Shown here in pieces: positions 12,148 through 24,504 of a stretch of 64,000 nt of DNA; the stretch's first letter is position 1, and each line of letters begins with the position of its first letter. The DNA comes from Trichuris trichiura (taxonomy: Eukaryota; Nematoda; Enoplea; Trichinellida; Trichuridae). The position numbers and the translations under genes are program-made. The DNA lies in assembly GCA_037903355.1 (NCBI GenBank), contig JBAJFE010000039.1, forward strand, positions 558,001 through 622,000, written 5' to 3'. The notes below the pieces were generated by a model. It saw only the letters and a program-made list of their open reading frames with translations. It did not search any database and was not told the DNA's origin.

Positions 12148-15100
12148 TCAGTCGAGCGACCTTGTTCTGCGCCTTGGAAAGCAGTAGTCTGCGCTACGTT
12201 TACGCTGTACGGGTCCCACGGAATGGCGTCGTCCCTTTAAAGCGACTTCTGTCTTAAGCAGTGGACTCTGCTGTTGCTCTATTTCCCAGTTTGTAGGTTC
12301 TAGTACTTCGCTCGTTAGAAACTTTGACACTGATCGTGTTCTGGAGGAGTGCAAGGAAGATTCGTCAATGCTTACACCGCGACTTCCATCCCTATGAATA
12401 CTTATCTCATGCACGTCGTCTCCTAAATCGATGTCTAATTCGGCTGAAGTTGCAATGCCATCAAGGCGTACGTCGGTAGGTACGCATCCCAAGTATTTTC
12501 TGTAACTGCGAAGCCAATAAGTGTTCATTGTCCCTTTTCCCTTAACTTCCACAGGTCCTCTTTTGACCATATTGAAAATGCGCCTTTTTTTTCTGAGCAG
12601 TCGATAAGTATTTTCGCTTATCTGAGTCCTGCCAGGTTCGCTGGTTGAGTACATGCGACTTGCAACGTTGACCGTATCTCCAAAGACGGCATACATAGGC
12701 ACCTTAGTGCCTACAACGCCGCATACGACAGTGCCGCTGTTAATGCCACTTTTTATCTCCACAACCATGTCAGGAAATTGATTCCTTATAGCTTCATGCA
12801 ACTGGACGGCAACCTGAAACTTTGGTAATCATTATTGAAACAGCGGTCGGTCAGGATACCATAGCTAATTCGCTTGCGTGCTCAGCACATGGGTTTAGAA
12901 CTCCCGAAGCAATAAGCAGCGTATCGTTGACCCTATGCAATGGTGTGACGTCATACATGGACGCAATTCTGTCGCACGTGCCGTAGAGCTTGTCCAAAAA
13001 TCGTACAGCTTCATTGGCGGTGGTGTACGCTTTTTTGAAGTTGTACACGCCGTGAAAGTAAATTGACGCAAGTTCAACTTTGCTTATGCGAGTCTGAAAA
13101 GCGCTTTGCAAATTTTGAAGACTTTTCGAAAAGGAAAATTGGCATACTTTGCACCCGCTCATCATGCTGGAGGCAATCGACAAGGGCATAATTCCGCTTA
13201 GAAGGCGAAGGCAGTGATCGCGCTGTTTCCGAATGCGTTCGCTTCTGTCGGCCAGAATCGACTCCAGGTCGCCCGCTCCGGCGGAAACTCGTTTTGCTAA
13301 GTTGTAGAAGGTGTCGTTGCTACGTCCTTTCATGGCCAGCGTTATTCTCATCAAGGCGCAGCTGGAGTCCATTCGATTTGCAGGATCTTCCTGCCAGCAG
13401 CATTGCATAACGGTCAATAGCTCTTGCATATCATCCTCTGTAGGCAATACGGAAGGGCGAATGGTAGAGCCGTCAACAATTTTATCCACAATGAGTTTTG
13501 CTTCCTCCTCCCTTGGGTACATGGTAAAATGTGAATCGCTTGGCAGCCTCGACTGGCAGTACTTGTGAATTTTTTCAATATTATCCGTTGTTATCAAATT
13601 TGGATGGATGATCCGAACGTACTTTCGCTGAAACAAGAATGCTCAACTGCCCAAAGTAAAGTTGCGTATGGTTCCTGTACATAGGTACATAATAGGAAAG
13701 ACGATTTGTAAGTGAGGGGGTCAGCTACTGCTTACATTTTTGGTATTCTCTTACAGGCGTCAGATTCCTTAACGCAACAAAGGCCGACTTAACGGGGCTC
13801 ATTTCGAAATGGAATGTCGTATATGGACGCGGTCAGCAATGGAGAAGCACAAGGGAAATATATTTGTATTTGTTGTATATTCAAGAAGGCAGACTCACCT
13901 CCATCTCTTCTTTGTCTTTTTCAATGTAAAATGCACATCTCTGATAAACAATTTGATGAAGCACTATTGCGAAGCTGTACATGTCGGCTTCTCGCGTTGG
14001 TTTGTACGTGTCGTCGCGCAGCATTTCCGGTGCCAAGTACAATTGTGAAAAGCCTTGCGGCCGTTGCAAAATTGAATCTTCCATCGAGTCCAGTCTCATG
14101 ACTAAAATTTTTGCCCGGCAATTGTTGTCTATTTGTATGCAAGACGATCGGAGATGACCATGTATAAGATCATGTCGGCAGTGGAGACTCTGTAGTCCAC
14201 ATATTACGTCGTGAGCCAAAAGATACTGAAAAATTTAAAAAAAGACGTTCGTAACGCTGCTTTGCAAGTCGGGCTAGCGCAAATTCGTGTTATTCAACAG
14301 CACGTTGTTCAACGCTACGAGAAGTGAAGCTTTGAATGATTTATGAAGTTCAGCAAAGGTAAGTGCGAATACTTTACAGCTTTATTAATGCCACCTAATC
14401 ATAGTTATGAGCTTGTTTACGTTTAGTAATGTAAAGAACGGGCGGCAAGGACTTGAACATGTAACCTGATGCCTTTGGAAGCGACATGTAAATTTTTTAT
14501 TCTTGAACGGTGAAACGTTTTTGCCTTGGAAGGTGCGGTAGAAAAAGATTTGTTGAGTGTTTTGAATTCTGGGAAAACCCCTGCCTTGTGAACGGATAGA
14601 AGAGACTTAAATTGGGCAGTGTGACTTTCATTAAGCACGTAAGATTCCGTAATGGGTGAATAAGTTTTTATGCTTCTTTAAATTGTGATTCCATTTATGG
14701 CTTGGCTTTCTAGAATTATGTAAAGAATTCCGCTGACCTAAATGTCGTTGAGCGCCACGCTGTAAGACGTTTTTAGCTACCTTTTTTGAAACGAGGCAGA
14801 AAGCGCTTAACTTACCCGCATTTCACTGCTTAACGATGGGATATGTCCCAAAAAGGAAGCCAGGCTACCCATGGAACAGTATTCGTAAATAAAATACAAT
14901 CTCGGCCTATCAAGGTGCAGGTACATAGCGCCTTTAAAATTTGCAATGTTTTCTTCAGAAACTGTCCAAATCTTAAGCGCGCTCATTTGTTCCAAAAAGA
15001 GGTCATTGAACTTTAGGTAGTTACGAGTTTTGACCGGAAGACTGCATGTTATTTCTTCCTCTGTAGGTTCCGGGTCATTATCCATACCAATAGTGACGTC

Positions 15101-17116
15101 ATGAGTTCCAAATAGTGCCAGCATTGTTCTGTACACGACCTTGCTTAAGCGTCTTTTAAACCACCTGAGCCGAAGGTAGCGCATAATGGGCGAAATGAAA
15201 TAGTTTAAGCGATCTGTCAGTTTAGTTTCCGGCTGCAAGCTGGAAATGTCATCAATGATGCCAACGCATCTGACCATAACGTCTTCGCCGCGTAGGGTAG
15301 CCAGAAAAAACTTTTCATTGGTGACAAGCGAACTAGAAGTGCCTGAAGGTTTTAGGTCGTTTTCCAAAAAGAAGCAAGATTCCTCCATTAGTTTTCGATT
15401 GTCTCTTTTTTCATTGCGCTTTCTTATTATCATAATTATCACTGAGGCAAGCAACAGCAGGCAGACAACTCCTATTAGAGTGAAAAGTATGATTATAAGC
15501 AACGAGTAGTCTTCGCCTTCGTCGCAGGGGAAAAAGTTTGGATATCCCCAACAGACCGACGTTCCATCCAGTTGGACGGAAGAACCGGACGCCCATATCA
15601 ATTTCCCGCTGTTGCTTACTACAACTTTCGCTCTCTGATTACCTCCAACGTTGGAACTTGTCCAGCTGAAGTTCATGACAGGTACAAAGGTCATAGCTTT
15701 TGCGTCGAACGATAGTAAGGTCCAATTTTTAAAATAAGCCACCGCGCGTGTTTGCAAATTGATCCTGTACAAACGCCCATGCTTATTGTATCGTTTGAAA
15801 AATTCGTGAATTAGGAAGTCAGTTTCTTGTTCCATTTGTTGATCCACTTCGACATCCGTATTAAGAGCGGCGAGCAGTAAGTAATGCAAAGCGCAGTGAA
15901 GGCTATCTTGCAAATAATTAGTGACGGGACTGGTGCCACTGGTTATGTTTTGGTTTACGAAAAACTCCCACTTGACATTTTTACATTCCATATCGTCCGC
16001 CATCGCTAGAACCTTAATACCTCTTATTGCGTGAATGTAAGGAATAGCGTCGGAAATTGACTTCAAAACTGCTTCTTTAGCTAAAAACATATCAAAGTAA
16101 ATAACGGCGTAGTGTCGATCTTTGATCAATGTTGCACTCATTATGCGCAAAAGTTTTCTCGAAAGCGACAAAGGATATCCGCAAAGAATGACGATCCGCG
16201 TTAACGGTTTCACGTATTTCCATATGTTTTTCAGCTTTGTGATCGTTTCATTTGAATGCAAGCTGTCAAAATACCAATACAAATGATTTATGTCGCGATT
16301 GTTTAAGTATGACTGGTGCTCGACCATTGCGAAAACGTCGGAGCAGGCAGATCTTGCGGCAACGCGTTGTCCTTTGTTTTTGCCGGTGAATAGTCTCAGT
16401 TCGACCATGCACACGGATTCCCACTGAAATGTTGACAGGAGCTCGTAAAGAATTTCAGCATGCATGGATGTGTCGCCGTTTAAATCAATCATTCGCAGTT
16501 GAGCCATATCGTTGTAGCGAACAAAGGTGGGAAGTTGTTCCTTTCTTGTAATGTCAGCCAGTGCTACACTGGAATAGGAAATTGTTGGATTCAGGACCAG
16601 ATAACCATGTTTTGGAGTGCTCACTCTGATCAAGTAATCAATATACTCATCGTACCAAAAGCTGAATTGGACAGGGCAAACAGGAGCTACTATTATAGGT
16701 GTAAAGGAACGGTGTAAATTGCAAGCTCTCATAGCGTATATTACCTTTCTCAAATATACGTTGGGGAAAGTGTTTCCTCCTACATCATCCGGTTCCACAT
16801 AAAACGCCATACCGTTGTGGTAAAAGTAGAGATTTTCTTTACTGATATTATGCTTCAAAAATATGTGTGTCCAATTGCTGTGATAACAAGGTGAACGCAG
16901 ATATACAACTGGCTGCTTTTCTGGACACTCGCCTCTCATGGGCGTAAGACCAAGCGGAGGACAAGTTTCATTGCCTCGCCTAGCTGCTTTTACGCAAAAG
17001 CACATTGCATTGAAAGAAAGTAATATTGCAATTATTTTCACTCCCATATTAACAGTAGCTGCGAACAGTTTCCTTCTGACTGCTTTTGCGCAATGCAATG
17101 CGGTCGAACGGGTCAT
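12148..17116 (-). CDS. Receptor-type guanylate cyclase with atypical catalytic site
   Basis: Single-pass receptor of the nematode GCY class. Exons in reading order: 17116-14816, 14225-13899, 13627-12860, 12813-12148; 1353 aa. A second in-frame ATG (17047) lies right before a good signal peptide and may be the true start. Order: ectodomain (to about 534, several N-glycosylation sequons), membrane segment (about 535-565), kinase-homology domain (about 620-940, APE motif kept, catalytic loop degenerate), linker helix, cyclase domain (about 1060-1262). The cyclase fold is clear from FGDTVNVASRM, but key residues differ. The first metal Asp is Gly1069 (FHG for FSD), the purine-selecting Glu is His1107, and the guanine-contact Cys is Ala1174. 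The second Asp (1111), Asn1181 and Arg1185 remain. It may be inactive alone or work as a partner subunit. Long tail after the domain, rich in Ser and Arg. Confidence 0.93.
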
Positions 17117-18147
17117 CGTTTGCCGCTGCTTTAAAATATGGCGCAGCTACGAGGACCCACTTTAAAGTACGAATACACCGCGGACGGAAAAATGACTGCA
17201 GTGAAAGGAAGGTGTGCAGCGGAATCGGCTCATACTCTTTCTTTACTGTTCTGTTGATTTGTTTTGAACGAGAAGATGGAAACGCTCAACCCTGCAGTCG
17301 ATTCCAATTCTTTCCCAAACAGGATGCCAAATCTTGTCTCCTAAGCATCCTATTGTCATACTGTAACTCTGCCAGTCATCCCGCCTTGCCCTTACGTAAG
17401 CTTAAGCCTAGAAGTAAGGTTTGCGCCTTGGCTTAGATTTAGGTAAGGGCAAAAAAGAATGAGCGACATGCTTTCCAAGTTCAACAAGTCAAGAGCATGC
17501 TTGCCAGAAAGGAAACTGCATTCCACAGACGACCTGGCGGCTAAGAGAAAATTTCTGGGATATAACTTTAATCACTTTTATTCAAACGCGCGAACGTTGT
17601 GATTACTATCACTGTCAGCCGTTAGCTGCAGCGGTAAATCTTTCGCGTCAAGGTCATCATTGTATGATAGTAATAATTTTATGAAGTGTAGCGGGCGCGA
17701 CCGCCCTTGCTACTTAAGTATCAAAAAAGGATACCGTACGATATATACCTATCTATCAAGTGTCGGGTACTGTCGTTCATTGGATTCTGACTTTTGGGTG
17801 TGAAGTAAACTGGTTGGGTAACGCTCTTACGGTCCCGCTAAAGAGGGTATTTCAAAATGTTATAAAACCTTGGTTAGATGAACAATATTTGGCAGAGAGC
17901 AGTTCATATATTCAAACGTTAGCATAGTCGAGTGTTTGCCTAATTGTCATTTCTGCTTCGCTTTTCGTGCATATGCGTCTGCATAGCTGCTCAGTTTCAA
18001 TTAAATATACGGCAACAACAAAGCTTTGTGCATGGAAGAGTTCAAGCAAGCAAGTCGGTATTTCGTGTAGGAAGTTGTTGTTTTCTTCTCGCCTCTGTCA
18101 AGATAAAATACGAAGACAAACCGCCATGCTGCTCTGCTACATTTTTT
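17117..18147. other. Intergenic region upstream of the receptor cyclase
   Basis: Lies between the cyclase start and the NAF1 stop, both on the minus strand, so it holds the cyclase promoter. It contains one copy of a MITE-like repeat (17353-17485). Small open frames on the plus strand near 17944-18266 run opposite the NAF1 last exon and look like shadows. No other gene seen. Confidence 0.55.
17353..17485 (+). repeat. MITE-like dispersed repeat, copy A
   Basis: About 130 bp that aligns by eye with the reverse complement of 31376-31499. Shared words run in the same order: TGTCATACTGTAAC, then GCCCTTnCnTAAGC, then AAGCCTA, then TAAGGGCA, then ACATGCTT or GCATGCTT. The inner part has imperfect inverted arms (GCCCTTAC against GTAAGGGC). 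No open frame. Short size, inverted arms and dispersal suggest a non-autonomous DNA element. Confidence 0.6.
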
Positions 18148-19449
18148 TTACTGTGGCCAGCTATCTCGGTGCATCCGTGGAGGCAATGGATTGGTTGGGC
18201 GCGGCAACATTGGCGGAGCATGCCAGGAAGCTGTTGTCGTTGAGCCGAAGTACAACGAAGGGCTAAAACATGACGGAAGACGAGGTGCAGCTCTTGGTGA
18301 ATAGCTTGAAATATGCGAAGGTTCACAAAATGACCTATGTGTCTGCCCGGCAAATTCTGCGGGCCTAACAAGGCATGCCAGCCCAGCTGGCCCATTGTAG
18401 CCATTCGTTTTTTCTTCATCATTCTTGTGCACCAAATTCTTCCGACGCTTTGCTTTTAATTGACGACGGTATTTTTGCTCCTCTTCGTCGTCGCTGAAAT
18501 CCATAGCTTCGGGTGGAGGTTCTGTGTCGTTTTTCCAACTGGCATCGGTTCCCTTTGTTTTTTTCAATGCATCCACAAACACCGGACAAGTATAGTCATT
18601 AGTGTTCGCGTAGAAAAGCGTTTGATTAACTTTTATGCCCATGTCGGCGATTTCTGCAGCACTGTTGAATCGTATGGAATAGTAGGGCGCTTTCACGGGA
18701 CCGAATGTCTCAAAAATCTAATGTAAATAACCAACGTGCAGCATCAAATCAAAAGTATTTTGACCAACCAAGCGTACCTGACCAACGGCCGCGCGACTTT
18801 CCGCGAACAGAATTGTTTCCTCATTAAGGGGTGGCGTATTTGGTGCAGACTTTACGACAACTAGAAAAGTTGAAAAATCGCAACAATTTCCAAAATAATA
18901 AACGCTCACCTAGCACGCCCACTATCGAGTCAACCACTCCGGCCGGAAGAAGTTCGATTTCTTCACCAACGCTAATGGATAACCTCTCGATCTTGGGTAG
19001 ATCCTGAAATAGCGCCAAAACAAAATTTTAGAAAACAGCTAAGTCGACAACTACGCTTACGTCAATCGATAATTCCCCTGGAACAGCGGGGACGGGAGGT
19101 GGTGGAAATTGTATAGCTGAAGCGCATCTATCCAAGCTAAAATAAACAAACCTGAAAATCATTAATTTACACTGAATACCAACTTGCTAAGAATGGCGTC
19201 CGACTCGTCACTGTCCGCGTCGGAAAAGAAAGCAAAACTATTCTCCGATGTAGCTAGTGAACAAGCGATTAGCGTATCGCGGTAGACGCCTGTGTCGAAA
19301 AAATATGGAAAGGATGCACCCGCATAAGGCCGTAACGACGCAACAGATTCGACGATGCTAAACAGCATATCGCGAACGGTCAAGTCTACGTCATCGATAA
19401 TCTCTGAGGATTCATCTTCCGAGTCGCTGTAGCAAACGATTGGACGCAT
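18148..19449 (-). CDS. NAF1: H/ACA snoRNP assembly factor NAF1
   Basis: Chaperone that binds the dyskerin homologue during assembly of H/ACA small nucleolar RNPs in the nucleus and is later replaced by GAR1. Exons in reading order: 19449-19184, 19136-19061, 19003-18910, 18860-18778, 18717-18148; 362 aa. The Gar1/Naf1 core (about 125-250) is strongly conserved: NTPPLNEET, the VGQIFETFGPV block, YSIRFNS, GIKVNQTLFY, then the family signature KGTDASWKNDTEPPPEA with DFSDDEEE. The N-terminus is acidic, followed by a short proline run. The C-terminus is basic (KAKRRKN), then Pro/Ser rich. The exon 1-2 junction is the weakest part: it needs a GTTGGT donor to keep the phase (47-nt intron). All other junctions are canonical. 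Confidence 0.9.
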
Positions 19450-21198
19450 ATTTTATACGCTTCAGTTTCTACGAAAAATGTAACATCGCGTTCAACATCT
19501 AATTGCAAGGCGCCATGCGCATGAATAAATGTGTTAGCATTATTACAAGAAATCAACAAGTGTTTAATAATCACGAAAGCGAGCAAAATAAAGCAGCCGT
19601 GCTTCGAAATAGATGTCTTATCGTATCCTATGCTTGTACTTGCAGATCACACTTGAGCCCTAGGGCTGTCATAATGTCTTATCAGTCGATTGTACGTGCA
19701 CCGGCTTTGGATCAACAGGTAACATTATAGTTACTGTTGTGAACTAATCTAAAGATTTCTTGAATTTCAGTTAAGCGCGCGTTCCAATCCTATATCTCGC
19801 TAGGAACTCAAAGTAAGCATGTTCCTTGTGCACTTTTTTCTTATTTCTGCGCTTGCAACTGCATTTGTCTTACTATCAGCGAACTATGTTCATTAGTGGA
19901 ACTGGCAAACATTTATATGTTGTTATTTAAATGGAAAATGCTGCAAATCGCCTTTAAGTACTCGTACGCGCTCTTGAGAAAATTATTAACCTGACACGAT
20001 TTACTTTCGTTATTTATGACGCTGAAGTAGTCTTCCAGCCAACATATGGTAATATAAGACGCACCGTGCCGATCTTGTCTTTTAGTTTTCATGAGCTTCA
20101 AGTGTTCACAGTGGTATCAATGAAAGTAGTGAAAAAACGCCTATAATTTCTGACTGTTTGAAATCATTGAGTTTTGTAGTTGTTCGTCTTCAACGTAAGA
20201 AACAGTGCCGATAATAACAGCATGAAAGTACTGTAGGTTTTGTCTACTTAATGCAAAATCTTTTCGAATAGCCATTCTACTCCTCCACTGCTCGCACACG
20301 CTAGCGTTTTTATTGCATACTGATCTAACTTTGCCAGAATGAAGTGAATATCATTGAGCAGTCCATGCAACGTTATTTGTTGCATTAAGATGTTAGAAGC
20401 TACATGCCATAGAAAACTTGCCATGGCTGCTCTCAGTTACAAGTCGTCTGCAGTTTTAATCATGTGCCTTTAGGCTTTGTAGATTCCATATTGGAGTCTC
20501 GTTAGTATATTTCCCATATGTAGAAATATGACACTTTTGCTTAGAGACTTTTCCATCCTATCCGCATAGCTAGAAACGTCCTTTCTCCAGGGAGAGAAGA
20601 TATGTGAGTGTAACTGTTAAATCATTAATGTTAAGCATTACCTTGAGGGTTTGTCGCTTCAATAGCGGCATGCCCAGTCAGGTTTTTGAACTGCTCACAG
20701 TAACTTCGTTTTTTGCAATTAACGCTTGCCAGCCTGACTTTCCATTTTGAACGTTTCACCAATACTGGAAAGTAGCTTTCTTGATACAATTTTTGAAACA
20801 CGAAAACCAGTTCGCGAATTTCAGCCCCTGTCAGCTGCGTAAAACAGCGTGGCCTGAAACTACTCTGCGTTTGTTTCACCATTGATATCTTTCCAAAAAA
20901 ATTTTTGCATCCCTGCAGCAATTAACGAGCTCTTGAGCAAAAGTAGCTCGTAACCGTTGAAGCATCCGTTTGCATTTATGCATAGCATTGTTTGCCGCCA
21001 CATGTACATCATTCTATAATAACTTTCCATTTGAGAGTGAACATTGTTTTCTGAAATGTGGAGTGCAGTTTTGCCTGTCAGCGAAATCAGAGCAGCGCGT
21101 GACTATACTAAATACTGATTTCCCGTCTGTCGAAACTATTTTCACAGATAACGGTTAATGACTAACTAGGAGCGTTTAATTTGTAGTCATTCGCTTGT
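19450..21198. other. Intergenic region between NAF1 and the methyltransferase pair
   Basis: No convincing gene. The only longer frame is on the minus strand (20631-20921, about 96 codons, rich in Lys, Phe and Cys). It has no recognised motif and no clear splice partners; it may be a decayed exon. The last 120 bp match the region upstream of the second methyltransferase copy and belong to the duplicated unit. Confidence 0.45.
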
Positions 21199-22970
21199 AT
21201 GAGTGTCCTGATGAGCGATACAGATGAGGATTCTTTTCGAAATAAATGTATGGCATTATGCAACAATGCATATGTGGCACTTGCATTAGCGCTTGGATAT
21301 CGTCTGAAGCTTTTTGACTTTTTGGAAAGTACGGAGAAAGATGGTCAAACGTCAGCTGCTGTTGCTTCTCGAGCAGGTTACAAAGAAAGGTACGCAAACA
21401 TCGTCAACCGCTTTGTCATTTGCCATGTTAGCTTTGCTCGCTTTGATAGCAAAATGTATGTAGATATGTTCGCGAATGGTTGGGAGCAATGGTATGCGGC
21501 GGTATTGTAGAATGCGATAGCAGTGGAACGAAATACTGGCTGCCTTATTGGCGTCGAGGCTTGTTGCGCTCTGATACTAAGGAAGGAATTCTGCCAATGA
21601 TAAACATGATTTCCGTTCTCTCCCCTTTGACGGAAAAGATTTTGGAATGCTTCCAATCCGACGGACCAAAAGGCAAGCGTAAAAATTTGCATACAAATAT
21701 AGAAAACGTCGAATCTGCAGGAACAACTTACAGCGAGTACAAAGACCTTTATGCGGGCATGTCTGACTTCAGCGACAGGATAATCTTTGCGGGACTTTTG
21801 CAGTCGCTTATACCTTCTATAGATAATTTGGAAAAAGCATTAGGTGCGTATGTGACTAAAAGGGTGAACTGTTAGCAGGCGCCAATTTGCAGAAAAAGGG
21901 ATCGTTGTACTTGACGTGGGATGCGGTCGTGGGACCCCAAGTTTGGTGATGGCTCAAAAGTTTACAAACAGCAAATTCTACGGTATAGACATATCCGAAG
22001 AGGCAATAGCGTTTGCGAATAATAGGCAAAAAGAAATGAACATACCGAACTTGCAATATATGCTGTGTTGCGCGGCTACAGGAATACCGAACGATTGGAC
22101 GGAGAAGTTTGACTTCATTACCGCTTTTGACGTCATTCACGACCAAGCTTATCCAGCGAAAGTGTTAAAGCAAATGTTTCGAGTGCTCAAACCTGGTGGC
22201 CTATTCTCTATAGTTGACATAAAAGGAGAATCTGATTTAAATGTTGACAAAAAGGCACCAATGAGCGGAAGCCTTTATGCGGTGAGTTTGTTCCATTGCA
22301 TGCCAGTATCTTTACATTTTGAAGGAGGAGCAGGTTTGGGAACCATGTGGGGACGACAGGTGGCTGAAAGGATGTTCAGGGAAGCTGGATTTGAAATTTT
22401 AAACGTAGCCAGCTTAGCGTATGATCCCATGAACTACCGTTATCTGTGTCGCAAGCCAGCATAGCTTCTTTTCTTTTAAACTTCAAAGGTGTTATTTAGC
22501 AGCTTTTATTTTTTTAAATGGGTCATTTCGGGATGGCGTGAAAGTTTTGCATAACCATAAGGCAGCCTGGAATGTTCAGTCTTGTAGTACAGCTCTTCTG
22601 TGGCCTTACGCTTGGCTCCAAGCGGTTCGCTAGCTAATGCTTTCGAATGCCTATAGGCTTGCAATAGGAGCGTTTTCCTGAAACTGCTGGGCGATTAGTG
22701 AAACTTATTTTTTGGGCAATAAGGCATGCGGTGCAAAATCCGTGCCTCGAGAGTGGAATTCCTACGCGTACTAATTTTGAAAGTAAAATTTTGTTCGCAG
22801 AGTAATTCGTCAAGCAGACTTTTTTTTCATAAAGTTAGCTTAGAAAACATTTCTTCGAAAAGTATTCTCGTGCTAGCTGCGCCTATTGGCAGTGAAATGG
22901 CGAAAGCGCTGTTTAAAACTTGTTCATGAAGTGGAACATTTCGACGTGGAAGTCCGCATAGGCAGAAAAT
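21080..22970 (+). repeat. Tandem duplication unit 1
   Basis: Unit 1 and unit 2 (about 24340-26460) match beyond the coding region. Upstream, CTGTCGAAACT and CAGATAACGGT recur in order. Downstream, GCGATTAGTGAAAC, ACTAATTTTGAAA and GAACATTTCG or CAACATTTCG recur in order. Coding identity is very high by eye while flanks have drifted, as expected for a direct duplication of about 2 kb. Boundaries are approximate. Confidence 0.75.
21199..22464 (+). CDS. SAM-dependent methyltransferase, Rv2258c-like, copy 1
   Basis: Exons 21199-21389, 21464-21678, 21721-21843, 21893-22464; 366 aa. The N-terminal part (about 20-90) is a winged-helix-like dimerisation domain with an LGYRLKLFDFL start and REWLGAMVCGGIVE end. 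The C-terminal part is a class I methyltransferase fold: motif I DVGCGRG at about 184-190, an acidic residue in GIDIS, then FDVIHD and the LKPGGLF turn. This arrangement is typical of the Rv2258c-like family, expanded in nematodes (for example the C. elegans R08E5 genes). The substrate is unknown. Intron 2 (21679-21720, 42 nt) has no in-frame stop, so its retention would add 14 residues. Start chosen at the first in-frame ATG; MSDTDED four codons later is shared with copy 2. Confidence 0.9.
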
Positions 22971-24504
22971 ATTGTTCTAACCCAGTTTCTCTGGAATTTT
23001 AAGTTTCAACAAAAAGTTTGAACACGCAAGACACTTCTTGGACAAGCGTAGCCTCATTTCTAAGCATCTACAAATCGGTAGGTTTGTTGGCAGTTTTCAA
23101 ACCTACTTCAAACAATATAAAGTTGTTATCTTAAGATTCTACCCTTAGTTTATCGAAGAAAAGTGCAGCTGTACGTTAGGACCTTTGAAGCGTCAAAAAT
23201 TAGCGAATTCTCAATTGACTGGAAAATACAGCCTTGATACGTTTTCATTTACGCTTTGGGTCGAATAATAGGACACGCAAGGTAGTTTTGCTGCGTCTGT
23301 TTAGCGTGTCTACGATGAACTTTCAAAGCTCTTGACGAAAAGCATAAATCACGAACGCCTCATTGCACAGTGTTTTTGCTTCTCCAATGAATTATTACTG
23401 ATTAGGGGAACGTTAGGCTGCAGATCATTGACGGACCAGTCTTTAAGCAGCCAAGACAATGATACATCCATTTTCGTTATATATAGAGATGCTGCTTGAA
23501 ATGAGAATTTCAAACGATGGCGATTTCAGTGAAAATAATAAGTAATACTAATAGTTGATTGGACTTATGAAAACATAATACAATTACTGCGCGCACGCAT
23601 AACAGCAAATGTGATGCGCACAGTGCGAAAGCTTGGGTTTGGTAAAATCTTTCGCTTCGCAACGTTGAAGTGACACTTCTGCATGTCTCATTCAGTTCGT
23701 CAAAGTTATCGACGTATCAGAGAACCTGTCACAACGTCATACGTTAAAAGTCATCGAAGAAAGATTTCCGCTACTGTTCAATGGCTGCCTGCTGTTACAA
23801 AAAGCAGTGCGCCGTAACTGGTTGAATTATGTGAAAAGATTATGGCTACTAAAGCTTTCACCTGTAACAGTGTTGCCAACAGCAATGTTTTCTTATTAAC
23901 AATGCAGTAAAGCTGAAATTGCAGGTCTGCATCTTTTTAAAGTTTGTACATACGAGCGTTCAGACTCTTTCAGTCAGCTGCAACTCGCTCACGGTTGAAA
24001 AAAAAACCTCTTTTCTGTCTTCACTAATCAAGAAGCAGGTGGAACGTTTTAAAAAATTAAACCTGGCATGCAGTTGTACATTGACAGATGAGAAGTCATT
24101 GAAATCACGTTGCGATCACTTTTTGAACGTCTAAACCTCGCTTCGAAGTCATACATTCAGGCTATAGAGTTCGTAGAGTTGGCAACAAAAAGAATTGGCT
24201 ACTGCAAGTTCCCTTTCCGGAAAGCCTTCAGAATTATTACGCTTTTCAAATTTCTTCAACAGCACCTTATGCCCCTTTCTAGAGTTGCGTCAGACGACGA
24301 TTCCGCCGCTTTTCCATCTTTGGCGTTCTATTTGCCAAGAGCTATTGGTTAACCAAATCAGGGCAACGCCTGACTAATAAATAGTGCTTTCTTGTTTGTC
24401 GAAACTGTCTGTTCTGGCAGATAACGGTCGGTGAGAAACTACGAGCGTTTAACACGTAGCCATTGGGCTACCTGCCTTCGTCGTACCATTATTGTATAGG
24501 TCTC
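22465..24504. other. Spacer between the two methyltransferase copies
   Basis: About 2 kb. The first 500 bp and the last 170 bp belong to the duplicated units. The middle (about 23000-24330) is AT-rich with no recognised gene on either strand. Confidence 0.5.

Noticed and set aside
18042..18422. Frames opposite and overlapping the NAF1 last exon
   Set aside because: Low-complexity shadows of the NAF1 C-terminal exon without independent support.
20631..20921. 96-codon minus-strand frame as a gene
   Set aside because: No recognised motif, no good splice partners and no homologous frame in the second duplication unit.
21848..21878. 31-nt intron in methyltransferase copy 1
   Set aside because: Using GTGCGT at 21844 and the TTTGCAG ending at 21892 gives a 49-nt intron and joins EKAL directly to EKGIVVLDVGCG; copy 2 behaves the same way.
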